Origin: JABDKJ01 sp964609215
GTDB lineage: Bacteria; Bacteroidota; Bacteroidia; Flavobacteriales_D; JABDKJ01
Length of the DNA stretch: 64,000 bases
NCBI GenBank assembly: GCA_964609215.1
Contig: CAZSQZ010000004.1
Span: 237,285 to 301,284, forward strand
Reading direction: 5' to 3'
Shown here piece after piece: positions 8,146-16,403 of the stretch. The notes below the pieces were generated by a model. The model was not told where the DNA came from, made no database searches, and was given only the letters and a program-made list of their open reading frames with translations. Position numbers and translations under genes: made by a program. Position 1 is the stretch's first letter; the number at the start of each line of letters is the position of its first letter.

Positions 8146-9546
8146 TTAAAGTTCTAAGTCACTAAGAACAATCTCCACCAGCTCATCAACCCTCAATTTG
8201 GTAGCAGCTTCGACATAAACCCTCAAAACAGGCTCCGTTCCACTTGGTCTAATCATCACCCAAGAATCATCAGACAACCAATATTTATAACCGTCTAAGT
8301 CTTCTACTTTTTGGACCTTTAATTCTCCGAACTGGGTATAAGAACCCTTCTTACAATTTGTTACAACTTCTTCTTTCTTAGCTTGGGGAATGCGTAAATC
8401 ATTTCGCTCAAAGTGAAAAGCACCAACCAATTCATAGACCTCTTGAATCAAACCTGATATAGATTTTCCACTCTGCATCATAAATTCCAAAATAGTCAAT
8501 GCAGACCAAATTCCATCTCTCTCTGGAACATGATCGCTCAGTGCGATTCCCCCACTCTCTTCTCCTGCCAACATTACTTCTTCAGCAATCATTATTTTGC
8601 TCGCATATTTGAACCCAATCTTTACTATTTCAATTGGCAGTTTGTAATGAGAACAGAGTTTGGAGATTTTGCTCACCGAAGAAAAAGCAGTAACCACTTT
8701 TCCACTCTTTTTTTGATAAGCAGCCAAATAATGTATCAACAATAAAATGACATGGTGAGAATCGATGTATTTTCCCTGTCCATCAAAAAGTGCAATTCTA
8801 TCGGCATCACCATCATTGGCAATACCTAAATCGTATCCACCATTTCCCTTTAAATAATCTTGAAACTCACCCAGATTTTTTAAAATGGGTTCTGGTGAAA
8901 CACCTTTAAAAGTAGGATTCTCTTCTGCGCGAATTAAACTGGCTTTCGGAAAGATTTTCCGCCACACATTTTGTCCAGAACCAAACATGGAATCAACTGC
9001 TATTTTCAAGCTCGAAGCTTGCATTTCGGCAATATCAAAGCGCTTGCGAATAGCATCAATATATCTTTGTTCTAAGTCTATTTCAGTGCAAAAGTTAGTC
9101 TCTAGTGAAAGGTGATCGAAATCGAATGTAGGTTCATTTGGAATCAAAGTTTCAATTTCCTTCAGGTCATTTTCCTGCATAGGCCCACCGAAGTTTCCCT
9201 TGAGTTTATATCCATTGTAACTTGGTGGGTTATGACTTGCGGTTATGACTACTCCGCAAATGCAATCCAAATCTCTTGCCGCTAAAGCAACTGCAGGAGT
9301 GGAAACGAAAGATGGACTTATATAAACCTGAATCTCATGATAAACGAAGACTTTTGCTGCAACCTCAGCAAATAACCTCCCATTGAAACGACAATCATAA
9401 CCGATAACAATCTTGGTTTGTTTCTGATTTTTCTTTGCCCATCGCGCAACAGCTTCACTCAATCGCGCAACATTAGTTTGCGTAAATTCTCTACCGACTA
9501 TAGCGCGCCAACCATCCGTTCCAAATTTGATTTGATTTGAGATCAT
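8146..9546 (-). CDS. Phosphohexomutase (phosphoglucomutase/phosphomannomutase/GlmM family)
   Basis: 466 residues of the alpha-D-phosphohexomutase superfamily: GTDGWRAI at 9-16, the phosphoserine loop TASHNPPSYNGYK (S104), the Mg-binding DGDADR at 245-250, the sugar-binding GEESGG, and the phosphate-binding RPSGTEP near the C-terminus. It interconverts hexose 1- and 6-phosphates through a phosphoserine. Sequence alone does not tell whether the preferred sugar is glucose, mannose or glucosamine. Its start overlaps the mltG stop by four bases. The operon context (dapF, mltG) leans towards cell-envelope precursor supply. Confidence 0.9.
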   Translation of the reverse strand: MISNQIKFGTDGWRAIVGREFTQTNVARLSEAVARWAKKNQKQTKIVIGYDCRFNGRLFAEVAAKVFVYHEIQVYISPSFVSTPAVALAARDLDCICGVVITASHNPPSYNGYKLKGNFGGPMQENDLKEIETLIPNEPTFDFDHLSLETNFCTEIDLEQRYIDAIRKRFDIAEMQASSLKIAVDSMFGSGQNVWRKIFPKASLIRAEENPTFKGVSPEPILKNLGEFQDYLKGNGGYDLGIANDGDADRIALFDGQGKYIDSHHVILLLIHYLAAYQKKSGKVVTAFSSVSKISKLCSHYKLPIEIVKIGFKYASKIMIAEEVMLAGEESGGIALSDHVPERDGIWSALTILEFMMQSGKSISGLIQEVYELVGAFHFERNDLRIPQAKKEEVVTNCKKGSYTQFGELKVQKVEDLDGYKYWLSDDSWVMIRPSGTEPVLRVYVEAATKLRVDELVEIVLSDLEL

Positions 9547-10571
9547 TTAAAGATTCTTCGTTTATTCAATTCACTTTGATATGCTCGAGCGTGTAAATTA
9601 TGCTCCTTTAAAGTAGTACTAAAATGATGGTATCCTGAAAAATCCTTCTTCGCACACATAAATATATAATTATGCTTCTCTGCATTTAAAACTGCATCAA
9701 CCGCTCTAATATCTGGCATACGAATTGGGCCTGGAGGTATTCCTGCATGGTGATAGGTATTGTAAGGATTTTTCTTTGTGCTCTCCTTATGTTTGTTCAA
9801 TACTCTCTTTACAGTAAAATCATTGATCGCGAATTTTATTGTTGGATCTGATTCCAGAGCCATTCCTTTTCGAACCCTATTTAAATATAAACCCGCTATG
9901 GTTTTCCATTCTTCAGGATGCCCCAATTGTTCCTCTTGTATAATCGATGCAATAGTTACAATCTCACTTTGAGATAAATTCAACTTTTTTGCTTTTGCCT
10001 TTCTATCCTCATTCCAAAATTTCTTGAATTCAGCAGCCATACGCTCAATAAACTCCTCTGGTGTTTTCGTCCAATAAATATCATAGGTATTTGGCAAAAA
10101 CAAACTGTAGTAAGTATTCTTATTGAAACCATAATGCTTACGAATGCTCTCATCATTCAAAGCCTTTAGAAAAGCTATAGAATCAGCTTGCATTTGACTG
10201 CCCAATATTCCAGAAAGTTCATTAAAATTTCTACATGAATTAATCACCAATTTTATCGGAACCTGACCACCACTTCTCAGGATGTTTATTAAATCATTGG
10301 TACTCATGTCATGTTCCAAAAGATATTTCCCAGCTTTTACATTGCCAGAATAATCTTTCAAGGACTTCACTGTTTCCAACGCATCGGGATTTTTAAGATA
10401 GGGTTCCAATAAATTCTTTACCGCCTCCCAATCCATTCCGTCCTGAACTGTTATAACTTCAGATTTCAATTTGAGTTGAACATTGGGCTTATATATTTCA
10501 CCATAAGTTTTATAGGCAAAAAAAGCGCCTATAATTCCAATTATAAATAAACCTAAAAGTATTTTTTTCAT
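9543..10571 (-). CDS. mltG: Endolytic peptidoglycan transglycosylase MltG
   Basis: 342 residues from the ATG at 10569-10571. This start gives a cytosolic basic tip and a single membrane anchor (MKKILLGLFIIGIIGAFF) and makes an ATGA overlap with the upstream acetyltransferase stop; an ATG 24 bases earlier only adds eight polar residues. The YceG domain follows, with ASIIQEEQLG (catalytic Glu region), YLNRVRKGMALESDPTI and YNTYHHAGIPPGPI, all typical. It cuts nascent glycan strands in the periplasm and ends their elongation. Placed with dapF, it fits a peptidoglycan-related operon. Confidence 0.95.
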   Translation of the reverse strand: MKKILLGLFIIGIIGAFFAYKTYGEIYKPNVQLKLKSEVITVQDGMDWEAVKNLLEPYLKNPDALETVKSLKDYSGNVKAGKYLLEHDMSTNDLINILRSGGQVPIKLVINSCRNFNELSGILGSQMQADSIAFLKALNDESIRKHYGFNKNTYYSLFLPNTYDIYWTKTPEEFIERMAAEFKKFWNEDRKAKAKKLNLSQSEIVTIASIIQEEQLGHPEEWKTIAGLYLNRVRKGMALESDPTIKFAINDFTVKRVLNKHKESTKKNPYNTYHHAGIPPGPIRMPDIRAVDAVLNAEKHNYIFMCAKKDFSGYHHFSTTLKEHNLHARAYQSELNKRRIFK

Positions 10572-11086
10572 TTCAATAAAACCTGATACATCCATTCATC
10601 TTCAAAGCTATCTGCTCTTTTCACCCATTCTCTTTTCTCACCGCATTTAACAAAACCTGCCTTCTCAAAAAGCGCCTGACTTTCTTCATTGCTTCTTAGA
10701 ATATTCGCATATAATTGTTTGAAATGAAGAACGTCTCGGGCATATACCTTGATCATTTCTAAACTTTCAAAACCATAGCCCCTTCTTCTATCATCCTTAT
10801 CTGCAATGAGTATTCCTAAACCTCCTCTTTTATTCTGAAAATCACAATCAAAAATATCCAAGGTTCCAATCGGTTTATCTTCCATTACAGATACAATCAT
10901 GAGACGCAATTGCCCATCCAAATAAATGTCCTTAACCTGTGCGATGAAATCTTCGATATCCTTCATGTTATAGGGTCGGATGGTATTACTCAAGTGCCAA
11001 TGCGTGCGGTCATTTTCCCATTTCAAAAGTAAATCCGCATCGCTTGGCATCATACTTCGCAATTCTATTCGTTCACCCTTCAACAT
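10568..11086 (-). CDS. GNAT-family N-acetyltransferase (RimJ/RimL-like)
   Basis: 172 residues starting MLKGERIELRSM, with the GNAT acetyl-CoA loop in DRRRGYGFESLEMIKVYA and the late NEESQALFEKAGF motif typical of the RimJ/RimL and SpeG-like branch. It transfers acetyl from acetyl-CoA to an amine; the substrate (ribosomal protein, polyamine or antibiotic) cannot be read from sequence. It overlaps dapF by 14 bases and mltG by 4, so the three are cotranscribed. Confidence 0.85.
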   Translation of the reverse strand: MLKGERIELRSMMPSDADLLLKWENDRTHWHLSNTIRPYNMKDIEDFIAQVKDIYLDGQLRLMIVSVMEDKPIGTLDIFDCDFQNKRGGLGILIADKDDRRRGYGFESLEMIKVYARDVLHFKQLYANILRSNEESQALFEKAGFVKCGEKREWVKRADSFEDEWMYQVLLK

Positions 11087-11849
11087 TTATATATCCTTCA
11101 AATACTTTTTTCGCAGGCCCACAAAGCCAAATGTTTTTAAACCCTTGACCTTCCCTTTTAAAAGCCACTTTTAAATCTCCACCTCTTGTTTCAACCTTAA
11201 CCTCATCTTCAATTCCATCTTCAATTGCAAAAGCCAAAGCAGCAGCAGTTACTCCCGTTCCACAAGAAAGCGTTTCTCCTTCTACTCCCCTCTCATAAGT
11301 CCTCATTTTAATTCTTGATGAAATGGCTTCAACAAAATTCACGTTTATTCCATTTTTCTGGAATCTTTCTGAATAACGTATCCGATGGGCCCTTTCAATA
11401 ATATCTATATCCTCCGTATTACCAACTCTCTCAATATAATGAGGTGAACCTGTATTAAGAACGCAATAACCATTACCACACTCTATATTACTTACATCGT
11501 TCATTTTTAAATGAATCCAATCTCCTACTTTTTCTGCACTATGCAAACCATCAATAGCCTTGAAATTTGTCTTTATAGAAACAATTTTATTATCAATGGC
11601 ATACTGCACAATGCAACGACTTCCATTACCGCAAAAACTCTGACTTCCATCTGGATTAAAAAAATTCATATAAAAATCAGACTCCGAGTCTGTTTCCAAA
11701 AGAATCAAACCGTCAGAACCAATACCCGTTCTTCTACTGCAAATAGTTCGTACTAATTCCAAATTTTCCGAAGGAAAAATTTTCTCCCTATTGTCAATAA
11801 TTATAAAGTCGTTTCCAGTACCTTGATATTTTTCAAATTGTAATTTCAT
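11073..11849 (-). CDS. dapF: Diaminopimelate epimerase
   Basis: 258 residues from the ATG at 11847-11849, where the family normally begins (MKLQFEKYQGTGNDF); an upstream in-frame Met adds 13 untypical residues. The two catalytic cysteines are C73 (NPDGSQSFCGNGSR) and C196 (GETLSCGTGV). It interconverts LL- and meso-diaminopimelate in lysine and peptidoglycan synthesis. First gene of the minus-strand operon with the acetyltransferase, mltG, the phosphohexomutase and the unknown gene. Confidence 0.97.
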   Translation of the reverse strand: MKLQFEKYQGTGNDFIIIDNREKIFPSENLELVRTICSRRTGIGSDGLILLETDSESDFYMNFFNPDGSQSFCGNGSRCIVQYAIDNKIVSIKTNFKAIDGLHSAEKVGDWIHLKMNDVSNIECGNGYCVLNTGSPHYIERVGNTEDIDIIERAHRIRYSERFQKNGINVNFVEAISSRIKMRTYERGVEGETLSCGTGVTAAALAFAIEDGIEDEVKVETRGGDLKVAFKREGQGFKNIWLCGPAKKVFEGYINVEG

Positions 11850-11955
11850 TTGCTTTTTCAAAGCAATCAAAATTTGAATCAATATCAAAATGTATGCATT
11901 GATTTGGGATTTGAGATTTAATATTTGAAATTCTTTTTATTACCAACAAAATAGG

Positions 11956-11987
11956 TTGGACACAAAAGACTATTTTCACTACCTTTA
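11956..11987 (+). promoter_or_regulatory. Candidate promoter of the htrA-like gene
   Basis: TTG at 11956-11958 and TACCTTTA at 11980-11987, 21 bases apart, resemble the Bacteroidota -33/-7 pair (TTG, TAnnTTTG) with one mismatch. The ATG of the protease is 133 bases downstream, so the leader would be long. This is the best match in the 271-base gap between dapF and the protease gene. Confidence 0.35.
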
Positions 11988-12120
11988 ATGCAAGTTGTAG
12001 CAAGCTTTAACAGGATTTAACATCGATTGATGTATTCAATTTGCATTTTTAAGCGTTTAATTTATGTACCCAATAAAGGGTATGGTTTTTGATGTTTAAC
12101 AAATTGAAATCATCTACATT

Positions 12121-13563
12121 ATGAAAGTGAAAGGATTAATAGGAATATTTATTGCGGCAATCTTCGGTGGCATTATAGCCGTTGGAATCTCTAATAAGAT
12201 ATTTAACAAAGAAGAGGTTAAAATTGAACAGGCAGAGCCAGTTGCATTTGTAAATGCTCCAAAGCTTATTGCCCCCTCCGGAACAACTCTAGATTTTACA
12301 GTTGCTGCTGAAAACACGGTCAACTCCGTAGTGCATATTAAAACGGTATATGAAGTTTCATCCAATCAACCCAACTCATGGTTTGATTTGTTTGAGACTC
12401 CGAATCAAAGAGCTCAAAGTTCTGGTTCTGGAGTGATTATAAAAGGAAACGGATATATCGTTACCAATAATCATGTAATAGAGGATGCATCGGAAATAAA
12501 TGTTATCCTGAATAATAATAAATCTTATGATGCAAAATTGGTGGGGAGAGATCCGGCCACTGATTTGGCTATTCTTAAAATTAATGCAGACGGTTTGCCC
12601 GCTGTCCCTTTCGGAAATTCAGATCAACTAAAAATTGGCGAGTGGGTTTTAGCAGTAGGAAATCCATTTAGTCTTACTTCTACGGTAACTGCTGGAATTG
12701 TAAGTGCAAAAGGAAGAAACATTAACCTCTTAGAAGTAGATCCCGATCGTAAGATATTTCCTATAGAATCATTCATTCAAACAGATGCTGCCGTTAATCC
12801 GGGTAATAGTGGAGGTGCATTGGTGGATATGTATGGAAATTTAGTTGGGATCAATACCGCTATTGCTTCCAGAACAGGTTCCTATTCTGGATATTCATTT
12901 GCTGTTCCATCTAGTATTGTGAAAAAAGTGGCCAATGATATTATGGAGTTTGGTGAAGTTCAAAGGGCTTTTATTGGAGTAAGCATATCTGACTTGAATC
13001 AAGAAATCTCTGAAGAATTAGGAGTTGAGGAAGTATCAGGTGTTTTCGTAAGAGGCTTAAGTCCAGGAGGTGCTGCAGCTGAGGTTGGTATTGAAACCGG
13101 TGATATTATTTTAAAAGTAGAGGGCACGGAGGTAAATTCAGTAGCTTCTCTTCAAGAAAAAGTAAGTCAGTTTCGCCCAGGTGATGAAATAGATGTTTTG
13201 GTTAAGAGAAAGAAACAAATCAAAGAATTTGTTGTTACCCTGAGGAGTGGTGAGGGAAAAACAACACTAACTGAAAGTTTAGATGCTGAAAAAGTAAAAA
13301 CTGAGGGAGCTTGGCTCGAAGTCGTTCCTCAGCAGACTTTAAAGGAATTGTCTTTATCCAACGGGGTAAAGTTAAAACGTGATGAAGAAGGACGCTTTAG
13401 ACGTGCTGGAATCAGAGATGGTTTTATTATCACGAAAATTGACAAACAAAAGGTTGAGAAACCTAAGGATGTGGATCAGCTATTAAGCGCCAAGGAGGGA
13501 GGTGTATTGATAGAAGGAGTATATCCAAATGGCACAAAAGCCTATTACGGTTTCGGATTGTGA
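12121..13563 (+). CDS. HtrA/Deg-family periplasmic serine protease with PDZ domains
   Basis: 480 residues. An N-terminal hydrophobic segment (about 4-24) is a signal anchor or signal peptide. The trypsin-like domain has the triad H118 (NNHVIEDA), D148 (ATDLAIL) and S230 (NPGNSGGA). A PDZ domain follows (about 280-375, VEEVSGVFVRGLSPGGAA ... GDIILKVEG), then a weaker second PDZ at the C-terminus. It degrades or chaperones misfolded envelope proteins. Monocistronic, with a hairpin terminator downstream at 13655. DegP or DegQ cannot be separated from sequence. Confidence 0.95.
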   Translation: MKVKGLIGIFIAAIFGGIIAVGISNKIFNKEEVKIEQAEPVAFVNAPKLIAPSGTTLDFTVAAENTVNSVVHIKTVYEVSSNQPNSWFDLFETPNQRAQSSGSGVIIKGNGYIVTNNHVIEDASEINVILNNNKSYDAKLVGRDPATDLAILKINADGLPAVPFGNSDQLKIGEWVLAVGNPFSLTSTVTAGIVSAKGRNINLLEVDPDRKIFPIESFIQTDAAVNPGNSGGALVDMYGNLVGINTAIASRTGSYSGYSFAVPSSIVKKVANDIMEFGEVQRAFIGVSISDLNQEISEELGVEEVSGVFVRGLSPGGAAAEVGIETGDIILKVEGTEVNSVASLQEKVSQFRPGDEIDVLVKRKKQIKEFVVTLRSGEGKTTLTESLDAEKVKTEGAWLEVVPQQTLKELSLSNGVKLKRDEEGRFRRAGIRDGFIITKIDKQKVEKPKDVDQLLSAKEGGVLIEGVYPNGTKAYYGFGL

Positions 13564-13654
13564 ATCAAATAATGATGTTTTTAAAACGGAGCATTTTTCA
13601 GTATTAATTGAAAGTTCTGTCACAGGTATCATCTGAATATGAGACACATAGCCC

Positions 13655-13680
13655 AGCTGGCAATAATTTGCCAGCTTTTT
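13655..13680 (+). terminator. Rho-independent terminator after the htrA-like gene
   Basis: AGCTGGCAA (13655-13663) pairs perfectly with TTGCCAGCT (13668-13676) across a TAAT loop, followed by TTTT. It lies about 90 bases past the protease stop and before the rpoD promoter. Confidence 0.75.
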
Positions 13681-13732
13681 GGCATATTAAAAAGACTGAA
13701 AATTCGTTAAATACTTAAGGTAAATTTTAGTA

Positions 13733-13763
13733 TTGCGTCATGTTTTAATAAACTGTATTTTTG
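13733..13763 (+). promoter_or_regulatory. Promoter of rpoD, exact Bacteroidota consensus
   Basis: TTG at 13733-13735 and TATTTTTG at 13756-13763 with a 20-base spacer. The -7 element matches TAnnTTTG exactly. It lies downstream of the htrA terminator, leaving a leader of roughly 60 bases before the rpoD ATG at 13828. Confidence 0.7.
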
Positions 13764-13827
13764 TCGCCTGAAAACACTATTCAGAAACCTGTTTTTTTTT
13801 GAAAGAATTTAAATAATAAATTACTGT

Positions 13828-14694
13828 ATGAGACAGTTAAAAATCACCAAATCTATAACCAATAGGGAAAGCCAATCTCTTGATAAGTATTTACAGGAGA
13901 TCAGCAAGGAAGAATTGATAAGTGCGCAGGAAGAAGTAGAATTAGCTCAGAGAATAAAGCGAGGAGACCAAGATGCCCTCGAAAAACTAACAAGAGCTAA
14001 CTTAAGATTCGTAGTATCAGTTTCCAAGCAGTACCAAAATCAAGGTTTAAGTCTGCCCGACTTAATAAACGAGGGAAATCTCGGATTGATTAAGGCTGCC
14101 CAAAGATTTGATGAAACAAGAGGGTTTAAATTTATTTCCTATGCAGTATGGTGGATTAGACAGTCCATTCTCCAAGCATTGGCAGAACAAAGTAGAATTG
14201 TAAGATTACCATTGAATCAGGTTGGTTCTTTGAGTAAAATCAACAAGTGCTTTTCTAAGTTAGAACAAGAATTCGAAAGACCACCGTCAGCAGAAGAGTT
14301 GGCAACGGCATTGGATCTTCCTACTGAGAAAGTAGCACAGTCACTAAAAGTAAGTGGAAGACATGTATCTATGGATGCACCTTTCTCTGACGATGGTGAC
14401 AGTAATTCATTATTGGATGTATTAATCAATGATGACTCACCTAAAGCAGACCGTGGATTATTGAGCGAATCTCTTCACAACGAAGTAGAACGTTCCTTAT
14501 CAACACTTTCTGAACGAGAAAGAGATGTAATTCGTCTTTTCTTCGGAATTGGAATGAATCATGGATTGACATTAGACGAAATCGGAGAAAAATTTGATTT
14601 AACACGTGAGCGTGTAAGACAAATCAAAGAAAAAGCGATTAGAAAGCTAAAGCAGCATTCAAGAAGTAAATTGTTGAAAGCTTATTTAGGATAG
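13828..14694 (+). CDS. rpoD: Primary RNA polymerase sigma factor (sigma-70/SigA type)
   Basis: 288 residues, the short form usual in Bacteroidota, without region 1.1. It shows region 1.2 (LDKYLQEISKEELIS), region 2 (NLRFVVSVSKQY, PDLINEGNLGLIKAA, FKFISYAVWWIRQSI), region 3, and region 4.2 with its helix-turn-helix (LTLDEIGEKFDLTRERVRQI). It directs core RNA polymerase to TTG/TAnnTTTG promoters, such as its own candidate promoter at 13733-13763. Flanked by a consensus promoter and a strong terminator, so it is a single-gene unit. Confidence 0.97.
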   Translation: MRQLKITKSITNRESQSLDKYLQEISKEELISAQEEVELAQRIKRGDQDALEKLTRANLRFVVSVSKQYQNQGLSLPDLINEGNLGLIKAAQRFDETRGFKFISYAVWWIRQSILQALAEQSRIVRLPLNQVGSLSKINKCFSKLEQEFERPPSAEELATALDLPTEKVAQSLKVSGRHVSMDAPFSDDGDSNSLLDVLINDDSPKADRGLLSESLHNEVERSLSTLSERERDVIRLFFGIGMNHGLTLDEIGEKFDLTRERVRQIKEKAIRKLKQHSRSKLLKAYLG

Positions 14695-14717
14695 TCTTAA
14701 AAATCTTAACAAAAAGA

Positions 14718-14748
14718 GCCGTAACATTCGATGTTACGGCTTTTTTTT
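14718..14748 (+). terminator. Strong rho-independent terminator after rpoD
   Basis: GCCGTAACAT (14718-14727) and ATGTTACGGC (14731-14740) form a perfect 10-bp stem with a TCG loop, followed by eight T residues (14741-14748). Confidence 0.9.
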
Positions 14749-14752
14749 ATAT

Positions 14753-14760
14753 TAATTTTG
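14753..14760 (+). promoter_or_regulatory. -7 promoter element of the GAPDH gene
   Basis: TAATTTTG (14753-14760) is an exact TAnnTTTG match, 22 bases before the ATG at 14783 and just after the rpoD terminator. No clear TTG lies at the right distance, because the -33 region falls inside the terminator stem. Confidence 0.5.
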
Positions 14761-14782
14761 CCGAAAGTTTTAACGTAAAAAT

Positions 14783-16249
14783 ATGTCATTCGAAGTCAAA
14801 GAAAACGAGATATACACTAAGGAAGCTGATAAATGGATAAATCAGAAAAAACACGCTGTTAAATTAGTAAGTGCTGTTGGTGATCTTATGTATACAAAAG
14901 GAGTTGAATTGGTGCTTTTTCGAAATCCATTAACCGAAAAAGGAATATCAGAAGTTCTTGACCTACATAACTATGCTAGCAAGATTGTCCAAAAACCTAT
15001 TGATATAGCTGAAACATCGGAAATTGCTCAGCTACTATGCAAAATGGACTTAGCTCCCTCAAAATTAGATATTGGGAGATTAGATTGGGAATGGAGAAAT
15101 GAAGGATGCAAATACGATTCTAAACAAGAATTCTTAGGGGATAAACTAACAAAATTCATAGGGCATCAGGAGAGTTCTGACATAAAACCAAAAGATGTTG
15201 TTTTATATGGTTTTGGAAGAATTGGGAGATTGTGCGCTCGTGAGTTAATAAGTATGGCTGGAAAAGGTCAGCAACTGAGATTAAGAGCCATTGTGGTAAG
15301 AAAAATAAGCGCTGATGAATTAAGAAAAAGAGCAGATTTGTTTAAAATGGATTCCGTGCATGGACCATTCCAAGGCGTGGTTGAAGTGAATACCGAAAAA
15401 ATGGAAATGGTCGTAAATGGGCAAATCATTCATTTTATTACAGCTAACGATCCCAGTGAAGTAGATTACGAATCTCACGGTATTCAGGATGCTTTGGTAA
15501 TTGATAATACCGGAGTATACCGAGATCAAGAAGCAATGTCCAAACATTTGGGTTCTAAAGGGGTTAGCAAAGCCCTTTTAACTGCACCTGGAAAAGAAAT
15601 GCCCAATATTGTTTACGGTGTAAACCACAAAGAATTTGATCTTGAAAACACCAAGGTATGGTCTGCAGCTTCTTGCACAACCAATGCTATTGTTCCCATT
15701 CTAAATGTCATGGACAATATTTTTGGAATTGTGAGTGGACATATAGAAACCGTTCATGCATATACCAATGATCAAAACCTATTGGACAATATGCACAAGA
15801 AGCATAGAAGGGGTCGTTCCGCTGCAGTAAATATGGTAATCACAGAAACTGGAGCCGCAAAAGCTGCAGTGAAAGTAATGCCGCAGTTGGCTGGAAAATT
15901 AACAGCAAATGCGGTTAGAGTTCCCACTCCAAATGGATCTTTAGCAATTATGAATCTTAACTTAAATAAGAAAACCGATCTTGAAGAAGTTAAGAACGTC
16001 ATGAAAGAAGCAGCACTTCAGGGAGATTTGGTCAATCAGATTAAGTACAGTGTAGAAGAAGAATTAGTCTCTAACGATATAATTGGAAACAGTTGCTGTA
16101 GTGTTTTTGATAGCCCCGCAACTATAGTGTCTAAGGACGGAAGAAGTATTGTGCTATATGTTTGGTATGATAATGAGTTTGGGTATACCAAACAAGTGCT
16201 TAGATTGGCAAAGTATATTTCCAAGGTAAGAAGGCTTATTTATTACTAG
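14783..16249 (+). CDS. gap: Glyceraldehyde-3-phosphate dehydrogenase, long form with N-terminal extension
   Basis: 488 residues, against about 335 for the usual enzyme. Residues 1-135 are an extra domain; the NAD(P)-binding GFGRIGR lies at 143-149 and the catalytic Cys is C298 in SAASCTTN, with the HAYTNDQ and APG...NIVYGVNH segments as in all GAPDHs. It converts glyceraldehyde 3-phosphate to 1,3-bisphosphoglycerate or the reverse. Long forms of this kind occur in Bacteroidota beside a standard GAPDH, and a gluconeogenic or NADP-linked role is often suggested; that is inference here. Monocistronic between terminator-like structures. Confidence 0.92.
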   Translation: MSFEVKENEIYTKEADKWINQKKHAVKLVSAVGDLMYTKGVELVLFRNPLTEKGISEVLDLHNYASKIVQKPIDIAETSEIAQLLCKMDLAPSKLDIGRLDWEWRNEGCKYDSKQEFLGDKLTKFIGHQESSDIKPKDVVLYGFGRIGRLCARELISMAGKGQQLRLRAIVVRKISADELRKRADLFKMDSVHGPFQGVVEVNTEKMEMVVNGQIIHFITANDPSEVDYESHGIQDALVIDNTGVYRDQEAMSKHLGSKGVSKALLTAPGKEMPNIVYGVNHKEFDLENTKVWSAASCTTNAIVPILNVMDNIFGIVSGHIETVHAYTNDQNLLDNMHKKHRRGRSAAVNMVITETGAAKAAVKVMPQLAGKLTANAVRVPTPNGSLAIMNLNLNKKTDLEEVKNVMKEAALQGDLVNQIKYSVEEELVSNDIIGNSCCSVFDSPATIVSKDGRSIVLYVWYDNEFGYTKQVLRLAKYISKVRRLIYY

Positions 16250-16298
16250 GTTGTAAAGTTTATAGGTTGACATGATAATAGCCCTATAGACTTTCAAC
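16250..16298 (+). terminator. Imperfect hairpin after the GAPDH gene
   Basis: GTTGTAAAGTTTATAGG (16250-16266) pairs with CCTATAGACTTTCAAC (16283-16298) with one bulge and one mismatch, across a 16-base loop. It starts just after the stop codon. The downstream T-run is interrupted (TAAATAGTTTTG), so it may act as a weak terminator or a 3-prime stabiliser. Confidence 0.45.
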
Positions 16299-16335
16299 TA
16301 AATAGTTTTGAGTTTTTGCCTATTGTAATCGACCA

Positions 16336-16368
16336 TTGATTTTGATTTTGATTTTAATTTTGATTTTT
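16336..16368. repeat. Short tandem repeat TTGATT, five units
   Basis: Five head-to-tail copies of the hexamer TTGATT (the fourth reads TTAATT), followed by TTT. The tract ends about 35 bases before the TTG start codon of the nucleoside transporter gene and lies in its likely promoter region. Confidence 0.75.
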
Positions 16369-16403
16369 AGGCTATATTGAGCTTTTAATCAAATCGATAA
16401 TAT

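Noticed and set aside
16336..16368. Possible CRISPR-like repeat
   Set aside because: The units are six bases long without spacers, so it is a simple tandem repeat.
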